Positions 1-6,358 of a stretch of 12,885 bases of DNA are shown here, one piece after another; the first letter of the stretch is position 1, and each line of letters begins with the position of its first letter. The position numbers were made by a program, and so were the translations under genes. The stretch comes from Treponema sp. (lineage in GTDB: Bacteria; Spirochaetota; Spirochaetia; Treponematales; Breznakiellaceae). The stretch spans positions 1 to 12,885 of the forward strand of contig JAISBK010000014.1 of NCBI GenBank assembly GCA_031266255.1, written 5' to 3'. The notes below the pieces were generated by a model, which was not told the DNA's origin, did no database searches, and saw only the letters and a program-made list of their open reading frames with translations.

Positions 1-405
1 TTGATCCGTTACCGTACCCACGACTTGACCAGGGAACTGGCCGGCGACTGCCCCTGTGGACTTGACTTTCCCCGGATCGATACGCTGATAGGCCGGTCTG
101 ATGATATGGTCAAGGTAAAGGGAACCATTATCTATCCCAGCCGGATAGATGAGGTTTTGGCTACCATAAGGGATGTTTCCAGCGAGTACCAGATCATCAT
201 CGATCATCTTAATGGCCGGGATATCCTTAACCTCCTCTTTGAAACGTCCCTGCAGGATAAAGCCGCCATAAAGACCCTGGAAAAAATCGTAGAAACCGCC
301 TTCAAGGAACAGATAGGATTGAGTCCTCATGCAAAGGCCGTGGGAATGGGAGAACTTCCCCGAAGCGAGAAGAAATCTACCCGGATCTTTGACAACCGGT
401 ATTGA
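1..405 (+). CDS. Phenylacetate-CoA ligase-like AMP-forming enzyme, C-terminal part (5' end outside window)
   Basis: This is the last 134 codons of an adenylate-forming acyl-CoA ligase of the PaaK type. The family activates an aryl-acetate with ATP and transfers it to coenzyme A in the cytoplasm. The visible part starts inside the large AMP-binding domain at RYRTHDLTREL, followed by a CPCG pair and the hinge stretch GRSDDMVKVKG, with its conserved acidic and lysine residues. The small mobile C-terminal lid domain (YPSRIDEVL onward) follows. The tail ELPRSEKKSTRIFDNRY matches the usual PaaK ending, so the 3' end is intact with a TGA stop. The reading frame is open to base 1, so the TTG at position 1 is not a believable start. 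Substrate cannot be read from this fragment: in gut anaerobes such enzymes often handle aryl acids from aromatic amino-acid breakdown (inference). It converges on the TPR gene with a 36-nt gap. Confidence 0.85.
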   Translation: MIRYRTHDLTRELAGDCPCGLDFPRIDTLIGRSDDMVKVKGTIIYPSRIDEVLATIRDVSSEYQIIIDHLNGRDILNLLFETSLQDKAAIKTLEKIVETAFKEQIGLSPHAKAVGMGELPRSEKKSTRIFDNRY

Positions 406-440
406 CGAGCAATCTTAGGGAAGGAGGACGGTGCTCCAAT

Positions 441-471
441 GCTAACGGCTTTTTGCCTTGAGCCGTTTAGC
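441..471. terminator. Hairpin at the convergent 3' ends of the ligase and TPR genes
   Basis: GCTAACGGCT (441-450) pairs with AGCCGTTTAGC (461-471) around a 10-nt loop, with one bulged T. The stem covers the stop codon and last codons of the TPR gene and lies 36 nt past the ligase stop. It could end transcription from either side, but neither strand has a clear T-run after the stem, so a classical intrinsic terminator is not proven. Confidence 0.35.
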
Positions 472-1746
472 TATAACAAAGTCTGCATTTGCTTCTTGGG
501 TGTTACCCCGGTGATTATACGCATCTCCCCGGCTGTAATACACCCGTGCGTCGGTGGGGTCGAGATTTATGGCTATGGTAAAGTCCTGAATAGCCATGTC
601 ATACCCGCCTTGCTGGTAATAGGCTTTTCCCCGGTTGTAATAGGCCCGTACATCCTTGGGGTCAAGTCCAAGCGCTTTGTGATAGTCGGTTAAAGCCCGG
701 TCATGCTGGTCGATATTAGCATAGGCAATGCCCCGGGTAGTATACGCAGGTCCATACTGAGGATCGAGCCTTACGGCTTCGGTACAATCCGTGATGGCTT
801 GGTCATACTCGTTGGTGTTGTTATACGCCGAGGCTCGGGTAGCATAGGCAGGAGCATACCGGGAATCCAGATTAATTGCCGTGGTACAGTCCTTAAGGGC
901 TTGGACATAGTCACCTGCGTTGTTATACGCCGCACCTCGGTTCGTATAGGCGGCAACATAGGTAGGGTTGATCGTGATGGCTTTGGTGAAGTCCTTGATG
1001 GCCCGATCATACTCCTGTTGATGGTTATACACCAAGCCACGGTTATTATAGGCCTGTGCATACTGCGGGTTGAGGTGTATCGCCTGGGTGAAATCTTTGA
1101 TGGCCAGGGTATATTCACCGGTATGGTTATAGGCAATCGCCCGGTTCGTATACGCCATCATATCCTGAGGCGCCAGGCGTATCGCCTCAGTGAAATCCTT
1201 GATTGCCCGCGCATACTCACCAATATCGTTATACGTCGTACCCCGATTAGTATACGCGGCAACATAGGTAGGATCGTGCTCTATGGCAGTGGTGTAGTTC
1301 CATATAGCCTGTTCATAATTTCCTTTATGATTGTACGCAATACCCCGGTTATTATAGGCAAAGCTATACTGCGGGTTGAATTCTAGGGCTTTGGTGAAGT
1401 CTCGGATAGCCAGATCATACTTACCCATGATTGCATAGGCAACTCCCCGGTTCGTATAGGCAACTATATCCCTGGGGTCAAGGCGGATCGCCTCGGTACA
1501 GTCCTGGATAGCCAGATCATACTTACCTTTATGGTTATACGCCACTGCCCTGTTCGTATACACCCCGGTATACTTGGTATCGATCTGTATGACCATGGAG
1601 AAGTCTTCTATAGCCTTGGTATACTCCCTGGTATGGCTATAAGCAAGTCCACGTTTATAATAGGAACGGGCATCCCTGGGATTGTGCCGTATCCCCGTAG
1701 TGCAATTCATTATGACTGAGGAATAATCCTCTTCGCGGTTCTTCAT
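442..1746 (-). CDS. Tetratricopeptide-repeat (TPR) protein, twelve tandem units
   Basis: A 434-residue protein that is almost entirely TPR. Residues 27-434 divide exactly into twelve 34-residue units with the consensus AYxNRGxAYxxxGxYxxAIxDxTxAIxLxPxY. Residues 1-26 look like the second helix of a further, truncated unit. TPR arrays form a right-handed superhelix that binds other proteins, so the role is probably as a scaffold or adaptor; the partner is unknown. There is no signal peptide, transmembrane segment or attached enzymatic domain, which suggests a cytoplasmic protein. The ATG at 1746 is preceded by GAGGT 9 nt upstream and by an in-frame TAA only 9 nt upstream, so no longer N-terminus is possible. 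The gene stands alone on the minus strand with its own promoter. The units are close to each other in sequence, which suggests growth by duplication of 102-bp blocks. Confidence 0.85.
   Translation of the reverse strand: MKNREEDYSSVIMNCTTGIRHNPRDARSYYKRGLAYSHTREYTKAIEDFSMVIQIDTKYTGVYTNRAVAYNHKGKYDLAIQDCTEAIRLDPRDIVAYTNRGVAYAIMGKYDLAIRDFTKALEFNPQYSFAYNNRGIAYNHKGNYEQAIWNYTTAIEHDPTYVAAYTNRGTTYNDIGEYARAIKDFTEAIRLAPQDMMAYTNRAIAYNHTGEYTLAIKDFTQAIHLNPQYAQAYNNRGLVYNHQQEYDRAIKDFTKAITINPTYVAAYTNRGAAYNNAGDYVQALKDCTTAINLDSRYAPAYATRASAYNNTNEYDQAITDCTEAVRLDPQYGPAYTTRGIAYANIDQHDRALTDYHKALGLDPKDVRAYYNRGKAYYQQGGYDMAIQDFTIAINLDPTDARVYYSRGDAYNHRGNTQEANADFVIAKRLKAKSR
445..1668 (-). repeat. Twelve tandem 102-bp TPR-encoding units
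   Basis: The coding part for residues 27-434 is exactly 12 x 102 bp. At DNA level the units repeatedly show similar blocks (for example ggttcgtatagg/ggttcgtatacg and gtgaaatctttga/gtgaagtccttga). They are diverged, not identical, so this is a coding repeat rather than a satellite or CRISPR. Confidence 0.8.
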
Positions 1747-1876
1747 AGGAGGTTACCTCATACTCTTGTATCTCTGCACACATACCTCTGCTGCTTGAAC
1801 TTGGGATGGTTAAGAAGAAGAGAAAAGGTAATGGAAGCGTATCCCCTGCCCCCCAACACTACCCTATGAGGATGTG

Positions 1877-1894
1877 CTATTTTCATGAAAATAG
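1877..1894. promoter_or_regulatory. Perfect 18-bp palindrome, candidate operator
   Basis: CTATTTTCATGAAAATAG reads the same on both strands. It overlaps the last two bases of the minus-strand -10 hexamer and is centred on the predicted start of transcription for the TPR gene (about 1886), where a dimeric repressor would block RNA polymerase. The palindrome is seen directly; its function as an operator is inference. Confidence 0.5.
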
Positions 1895-1921
1895 TATAAC
1901 ATTACCATGTTTGAATAACAA
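1893..1921 (-). promoter_or_regulatory. Sigma70-type promoter of the TPR gene
   Basis: On the minus strand TTGTTA (1921-1916) and TATACT (1898-1893) are separated by exactly 17 nt. The start would be near 1886, giving a leader of about 140 nt before the TPR gene ATG at 1746. It is the best minus-strand promoter match I see in this gap. Confidence 0.55.
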
Positions 1922-2471
1922 TATGAATATGAGAAAAACGACCCCTCTTCCAGGGCCCAGCCTGAGGGCATGGGGAGGGGTAAGCGTTGGTTATAGGACT
2001 CGGGTGAAATCCAGATAGTTGCCGCTACTTTTTATATACTACGAATTCCAGATTGCTTGATAGCCAAGAGGCAATTCCAGAATCCAGGACGAATGAATCA
2101 TAATCACTTTATCGGCGGTGGCATAGCAAAACATTACCCATTGTTGACCGTGTTTTGAGGGTACTTAGTGGAGCGGAAGTCGAGGTGGTGAAATACAATG
2201 AGCTTCATACGACTTGGGAAAAACGGCGAACGTAAGATGCATAACACCCTGCAAATGACGGTTCTTGTGTTTATATCGCTGTTGCTAAAAAGATATTAAA
2301 CAGTCTCTCAGAGTAAATGCCGATGCCCTGCCCAGTGCTTAGTGGTTCTTGAACTTCTTGTGAAACTCGATTAGTTTGAAATTACCCTCTTTAAAATACA
2401 GCAAGGTCATGTATCCATACCTTTGTATCCTAATAGAGAGGAAATCTCGAATATGCGAAAGGCGGTAACAC

Positions 2472-3071
2472 ATGGAACCTATTATCTTAGCTTCCGGTTC
2501 TTTAAGAAGGCAGGAGTATTTCCGTCTCCTGAATCTACCTTTCAGTATCATGCCTGCTCCAATCGTTGAAGATTATGAAGGGGTTTCGGATCCCCGAAAA
2601 ATTGCTGAAACTATAGCGATCCGGAAGGTTAATAAAATACTCGATCTCCTGACTGGGCGGACGCCTCCGTGGATTTGTGCTGCGGATACAATTATTGCGG
2701 TAGATGGGGAGATTTTTGGGAAACCCAGGGATAGAGAGGACGCCCGTCGAATGCTTTTAAAGATACAAGGCCGTTCCCATGAGGTGATAACCGCAGTGGC
2801 CCTCTTTAACAGCAAGAGCCGGGACAATACCATTGATTGCAGATCCGTGGTAAGCTTCGTGTCTTTTGCAGGCCTCTCGGAACAGGAACTAGAATGGTAC
2901 CTCAATACAGGAGAATGGCAAGGGGTCGCCGGGGCCTACAAAATCCAAGGTTTGGCAAGTTGTTACATCTCCCAAATCAAGGGATCCTATAGCTCTATCG
3001 TAGGCTTGCCAATCCATGAGTTTTATGTCATGTTAAAGGAAAATGGATATCCTTATGATGAGTCATTATGA
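2472..3071 (+). CDS. maf: Maf-family nucleoside triphosphate pyrophosphatase
   Basis: A complete 199-residue Maf/YhdE-family protein, the usual family length. Maf enzymes hydrolyse non-canonical or selected nucleoside triphosphates (dTTP/UTP or modified bases) to the monophosphate and pyrophosphate, and overexpression blocks septum formation in Bacillus. The diagnostic motifs are in order: the substrate loop ILASGSLRRQEYF at residues 5-17, the metal and catalytic stretch AADTIIAVDGEIFGKPRD near 69-87, QGRSHEV near 98, and the C-terminal block GVAGAYKIQG...GSYSSIVGLP. The ATG at 2472 has AAAGG 9 nt upstream (2458-2462), a modest ribosome site. It precedes the rpsB cluster in the same direction but is separated by a 170-bp structured leader, so it may or may not be cotranscribed with it. 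Exact substrate preference cannot be assigned. Confidence 0.9.
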   Translation: MEPIILASGSLRRQEYFRLLNLPFSIMPAPIVEDYEGVSDPRKIAETIAIRKVNKILDLLTGRTPPWICAADTIIAVDGEIFGKPRDREDARRMLLKIQGRSHEVITAVALFNSKSRDNTIDCRSVVSFVSFAGLSEQELEWYLNTGEWQGVAGAYKIQGLASCYISQIKGSYSSIVGLPIHEFYVMLKENGYPYDESL

Positions 3072-3095
3072 ACCATGAAGAGATATAAGGATGTA

Positions 3096-3225
3096 CCGTC
3101 ATTTACCTATATGACGGCATTTCTGGGATACCCGGAATAGCTAATTTTCCGCCGCTTTGAAGCGGTGAGATACAGGGAAGGCCCCCCTCAAAATGTCCGT
3201 GTAGTAAGCGGGCTTTTTGAGGGGG
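3096..3225 (+). promoter_or_regulatory. Structured leader of rpsB with four successive hairpins
   Basis: Between maf and rpsB four inverted repeats follow each other: 3096-3102 with 3111-3117 (CCGTCAT/ATGACGG), 3121-3127 with 3131-3137 (TTCTGGG/CCCGGAA, one G-T pair), 3152-3157 with 3160-3165 (CCGCTT/AAGCGG), and 3183-3193 with 3215-3225 (CCCCCTCAAAA/TTTTGAGGGGG, 21-nt loop). The last stem is 11 bp and ends five bases before the rpsB ribosome site AGGGGG (3231-3236). rpsB leaders are autoregulated by S2 in E. coli, so this may be an S2-binding leader (inference). A weak promoter-like pair, GAGTCA (3060-3065) and TATAAG (3084-3089), would start transcription at about the first hairpin. The first hairpin could instead be a poor terminator for maf. 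Confidence 0.5.
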
Positions 3226-3241
3226 CAGACAGGGGGAAATT

Positions 3242-4126
3242 GTGGCAGTAGTTACCATGAAAAGCCTGCTTGAGTCGGGAGTACATTTCGGCCATCAGGT
3301 AAAACGCTGGGACCCGCGAATGAAAAAGTATATCTTCGCGGAACGGAACGGTATTCACATCATCGATCTGCAAAAGACCATTCAGGCGATCAAAGATGCT
3401 TATGATGTGGTCCGTAAAACCGTGGCAGGCGGTAAGACGGTGATGTTTGTGGGTACCAAGAAACAGGCCCAACAGGCAATTCAGAAAGAAGCCGAACGCT
3501 GCGGTATGTATTACGTGAACAACCGCTGGCTTGGCGGTATGCTTACCAATTTTGTTACGATAAAAAAATCATTGCTTCGTCTTAAAAAACTGGAAAAGAT
3601 GGAAGTAGATGGAACCTTTGAAAATCTTACCAAAAAAGAAATCGCTTCCCTTGGCAAGGAGCGATCCAAGTTGCAGAAGAACCTGGGGGGCATCAAGGAG
3701 ATGAAGGAACTCCCGGGAATCCTGTTTATCATTGATACCCGTAAAGAGGCCATTGCCGTAGCCGAGGCCCAACGCCAGGGTATACCCATCATCGCCGTGG
3801 TGGACACCAATTGTAATCCCGAGGGTATTGATTACCCCATCCCCGGTAATGACGATGCTATCCGGGCGATCACCTTGTTCACCCAGATCATCGCCAACGC
3901 CGTGCAGGAAGCAGACAACGAGGTAGGGCTCAAAATCATCGAAACCTTGGGGGATGATGACGAGGACATAGAAGCCATCATGACCGATGTGTCCATCAAA
4001 GAGGAAGATCGGGAGATAGATATTGAGACATACTCTTCTGGAACCACCGCCCATGACCATGCAGCCGCGGCTGATGAGGCAGAGGAATTACCGGTAGAAG
4101 TGGATAAGGTCTACGAAGAGGAATAA
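3242..4126 (+). CDS. rpsB: 30S ribosomal protein S2
   Basis: A complete 294-residue S2, the small-subunit protein that binds near S1 and the platform of the 30S subunit. The start is GTG, supported by AGGGGG 5 nt upstream and by the S2 N-terminus VTMKSLLESGVHFGHQVKRWDP. Other family marks are KKYIFAERNGIHIIDLQKT, VGTKKQAQ, NNRWLGGMLTNF and PGNDDAIRAI. The E. coli protein is about 241 residues. The extra length here is an acidic C-terminal tail from about residue 230, rich in Asp and Glu (for example GDDDEDIEA and a final VDKVYEEE). It heads a translation-lipid cluster, with tsf starting 12 nt downstream. Confidence 0.97.
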   Translation: MAVVTMKSLLESGVHFGHQVKRWDPRMKKYIFAERNGIHIIDLQKTIQAIKDAYDVVRKTVAGGKTVMFVGTKKQAQQAIQKEAERCGMYYVNNRWLGGMLTNFVTIKKSLLRLKKLEKMEVDGTFENLTKKEIASLGKERSKLQKNLGGIKEMKELPGILFIIDTRKEAIAVAEAQRQGIPIIAVVDTNCNPEGIDYPIPGNDDAIRAITLFTQIIANAVQEADNEVGLKIIETLGDDDEDIEAIMTDVSIKEEDREIDIETYSSGTTAHDHAAAADEAEELPVEVDKVYEEE

Positions 4127-4138
4127 GAGGAGTACATC

Positions 4139-4987
4139 ATGGGAATCAGTGCAGCGGATGTTAAACGACTCCGGGAAAAAACCGGCGCAGGTATGATGGA
4201 ATGTAAAAACGCCCTAGTCGAGACCGACGGGGATTTTGACCAAGCGGAGAAACGCTTAAAAGAAAAGGGACTGGCCGCAGTAGAAAAACGGATGGATCGG
4301 GCAACTAATGAAGGCAAGATCTTTATCAAAATTCGTGACCGTACTGCGGTCCTGGTAGAATTAGCCAGCGAAACTGATTTTGTGGCCCGGAACCCTGAGT
4401 TCACTACCCTAGGTGGAGTGATAGTTGACCGGGTTTTGGACAAGGGCTATACCGAACCGAATGAGGAATTGCATGGGCTGGTGACCGATTTAGCCACCAA
4501 AATCCGGGAAAACATGAGCCTCCGGCGGATCAAGGTGGTTCACGCAGGGGATAACGAATACTTCACCCAGTATATTCACGGTGATGGCAATATCGGTGTA
4601 TTGGTAAAATTGCGGGCCGATAAACCGGAGGTGTTCCAGCGGGAAGATGTGCAGGATTTTGCCTTTAGTATTGCGCTTCATGTGGCGGCCTTTAATCCCT
4701 TAGCCTTGGATAGAACCAAGATCGATCCGACTTTCCTTCAAGAGCAGGAAATCATTTTCCGTAAACAGTTGGAAGGAGATGAAAAACTGGTGGGTAAACC
4801 TCCGGCAGTCTTGGATAATATCCTCAAGGGCAAACTTACCAAGTACCTGTCAGATATATGCCTTATGGAACAGGGCTATGTGAAGGAAGAGAAGATCACC
4901 GTTGCGCATGCCCTGGCAAACTGCGGAAAACAAGTTGGAACGGACTTACAGATAGTCGAGTACCTGTATTTCAAGGTGGGTGCGTAG
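4139..4987 (+). CDS. tsf: Elongation factor Ts
   Basis: EF-Ts, the nucleotide-exchange factor that regenerates EF-Tu-GTP. It is 282 residues, the normal length. The N-terminal UBA-like domain carries the first family signature LREKTGAGMMECKNAL (residues 11-26), and the core carries the second signature ELASETDFVARN (near residue 75), with the TDFVARN residues that contact EF-Tu. The ATG is preceded by AGAGGAG (4126-4132), which overlaps the last base of the rpsB stop codon, so translation of the two is tightly linked. The rpsB-tsf pairing is nearly universal in bacteria. Downstream lies frr instead of pyrH. Confidence 0.97.
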   Translation: MGISAADVKRLREKTGAGMMECKNALVETDGDFDQAEKRLKEKGLAAVEKRMDRATNEGKIFIKIRDRTAVLVELASETDFVARNPEFTTLGGVIVDRVLDKGYTEPNEELHGLVTDLATKIRENMSLRRIKVVHAGDNEYFTQYIHGDGNIGVLVKLRADKPEVFQREDVQDFAFSIALHVAAFNPLALDRTKIDPTFLQEQEIIFRKQLEGDEKLVGKPPAVLDNILKGKLTKYLSDICLMEQGYVKEEKITVAHALANCGKQVGTDLQIVEYLYFKVGA

Positions 4988-5005
4988 CGCACCTATTTGT
5001 GGTAG

Positions 5006-5025
5006 ACCCTCCCTTGGGGGAGGGT
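5006..5025 (+). promoter_or_regulatory. Perfect 8-bp GC-rich hairpin between tsf and frr
   Basis: ACCCTCCC (5006-5013) pairs perfectly with GGGAGGGT (5018-5025) around a TTGG loop. No T-run follows. The stem ends directly before the frr ribosome site GAGGAG (5026-5031), so it is placed to attenuate readthrough, to set RNA stability, or to influence frr initiation. Which of these applies cannot be read from the sequence. Confidence 0.5.
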
Positions 5026-5042
5026 GAGGAGCGTACTGAACT

Positions 5043-5597
5043 ATGCACAGTGTTATAACCGCATCCGAAGAACGGATGAAAAAAACCATTGCAAGCCTTA
5101 AAGACGGGTTTGCCGCCCTGAGAACTGGCCGGGCGTCGGCGTCCTTGTTTGATAAGATCAAGATTGAGTATTACGGCGATAAATCCCCCTTGAACCAGGT
5201 GGCGAATATTTCCATTCCCGAAGCCCGGCTGGTGGTGATTCAGCCCTTTGATAAGGGCCTCATTGCAGAGATTGAAAAGGCAATCCGTTCATCGGAACTC
5301 TCTCTCAATCCCAGTAATGACGGCAAGGTGATACGCATCGCCATTCCACCGCTCACCGAAGAACGGCGGAAAGAACTGGTCAAGGTTGCCAAGAACCAGG
5401 CTGAACAGAGCCGGGTGGCGGTGCGGAATATCCGCCGGGACGGTAACGAGGAGCTTAAGAAGCTGCTTAAAGAGGGAACCATCACCGAAGACCAGGAAAG
5501 CAAGAACAGTTTGGAATTGCAGAAACTTACGGATTCCTCTATTAGTAAGGTTAATCAGACGCTGGAAGAGAAAACCAAAGAAATAATGGAAGTCTAA
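5043..5597 (+). CDS. frr: Ribosome recycling factor
   Basis: A complete 184-residue RRF, which acts with EF-G to split the post-termination ribosome. Length and sequence fit the family: a long three-helix bundle with a small beta domain. Typical blocks are LRTGRASASLFDKIKIEYYG (residues 26-45), PFDKGLIAEIEKAI, the inserted-domain region NDGKVIRIAIPPLTEERR, and VRNIRRDGNEELKKL. The ATG at 5043 has GAGGAG (5026-5031) 11 nt upstream. The gap from tsf is 55 nt and contains the hairpin at 5006-5025. uppS begins 8 nt after the stop. In many bacteria pyrH lies between tsf and frr, but it is absent here. Confidence 0.97.
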   Translation: MHSVITASEERMKKTIASLKDGFAALRTGRASASLFDKIKIEYYGDKSPLNQVANISIPEARLVVIQPFDKGLIAEIEKAIRSSELSLNPSNDGKVIRIAIPPLTEERRKELVKVAKNQAEQSRVAVRNIRRDGNEELKKLLKEGTITEDQESKNSLELQKLTDSSISKVNQTLEEKTKEIMEV

Positions 5598-5605
5598 AGA
5601 AATAC

Positions 5606-6358
5606 ATGGCCCCATCAGTAGCCCTCGATCGTTCCTATCTGCCCCGTCACATTGGTATCATTATGGACGGGAATGGTCGTTGGGCGCAAAGAAAAAAACA
5701 ACTTCGCACCCAGGGACATCTTGAGGGTCTCAAAACGGCAAAAAAGATCGTCAAAGCTGCCAGTGACTTGCATATCCCCTTTCTCACGCTCTATGTCTTT
5801 TCCACGGAAAACTGGAAGCGTACTGCCGAGGAAGTGGGGTTCATCATGGGACTGGTGAAACAGCATCTCAAAGCGGAACTGGATTTTTACCGGGAAAACC
5901 GGATCCGGATCCGCCATACAGGAGATCCAGGGGGGCTTCCCGCGGATATTGTCCGGGAACTTAGGGAAGCCAGTGAGGACACCCGTTCTTTTGATGGATT
6001 ACAGGTTATTTTGGCTCTTAACTACGGGGGCCGGGATGCCATAGTCCGGGCGGTGAGGGGTCTGCTTGCTTCCCTTATGGACGCTCCGGAAACCGCAGGT
6101 CCCACCGACTTTATCGAAAATAGTATAAACGAAGCAAGGCTCCGTCAAAACCTGGATAACCCTGATATTCCCGATCCTGACCTTATCATCCGAACTGCCG
6201 GAGAATACCGGATCAGTAATTTCCTGCTCTGGGAGGGAGCCTATGCGGAATACTATTTTTCGGATATCCTCTGGCCTGATTGGACGGAAGGAGATTTGTA
6301 TGCTGCAATCGCCACGTATCAGCAGCGGGAACGGCGTTTTGGGGGAGGCAAACCATGA
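5606..6358 (+). CDS. uppS: Isoprenyl transferase (undecaprenyl diphosphate synthase)
   Basis: A cis-prenyltransferase that extends farnesyl diphosphate with isopentenyl diphosphate to the C55 carrier used for peptidoglycan and other envelope polymers. It has 250 residues, the usual size. The signature HIGIIMDGNGRWA (residues 15-27) carries the catalytic Asp21 and the diphosphate-binding Gly/Asn/Arg. The block LYVFSTENWKRTAEEV binds substrate. The C-terminal block IIRTAGEYRISNFLLW contains the two arginines and RIS motif that hold IPP, with one change from the common RTGGE to RTAGE. The ending RERRFGGG is typical. It starts 8 nt after frr with no strong ribosome site (GGAAG is 13 nt upstream), so translation probably depends on coupling to frr. 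Its stop codon overlaps the cdsA start. Confidence 0.95.
   Translation: MAPSVALDRSYLPRHIGIIMDGNGRWAQRKKQLRTQGHLEGLKTAKKIVKAASDLHIPFLTLYVFSTENWKRTAEEVGFIMGLVKQHLKAELDFYRENRIRIRHTGDPGGLPADIVRELREASEDTRSFDGLQVILALNYGGRDAIVRAVRGLLASLMDAPETAGPTDFIENSINEARLRQNLDNPDIPDPDLIIRTAGEYRISNFLLWEGAYAEYYFSDILWPDWTEGDLYAAIATYQQRERRFGGGKP

Larger units (their letters stand above)
1747..2471. other. 725-bp region without a convincing gene
   Basis: This gap lies between the divergent TPR gene and maf. It holds the TPR promoter and palindrome (1877-1921) and an imperfect hairpin at 1941-1981 (ACCCCTC with GAGGGGT, inner GCCC with GGGC). Short open frames around 2040-2230 code for nothing I recognise and are broken by stops. 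The minus-strand 44-codon frame 2339-2473 resembles the end of a RelE-type toxin. I see no tRNA, IS end or array. No strong promoter for maf stands out by eye. Confidence 0.5.

Noticed and set aside
703..1386. Long plus-strand open frames (also 439-693, 1531-1719) opposite the TPR gene
   Set aside because: They are mirror frames of the 102-bp TPR repeat: Ile/Val/Arg/Gly-rich, periodic, without ribosome sites or recognisable domains.
445..1668. CRISPR-like regular repetition
   Set aside because: The period is 102 bp, units are diverged and translate in frame to TPR motifs; there are no constant repeats with unique spacers.
1806..2018. Plus-strand 70-codon frame
   Set aside because: It runs through the minus-strand promoter, the palindrome and the GC-rich hairpin, has no good ribosome site and resembles no family.
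2041..2230. Possible transposase remnant in overlapping plus-strand frames
   Set aside because: The short frames join only through a frameshift and neither their residues nor any inverted ends match an IS family I know.
3569..4060. Minus-strand 163-codon frame inside rpsB
   Set aside because: Shadow of the well-supported rpsB coding frame; no motif and no ribosome site.
6280..6354. Upstream TTG start for cdsA
   Set aside because: It would put 25 codons inside uppS; the ATG at 6355 has a strong ribosome site and the ATGA overlap.
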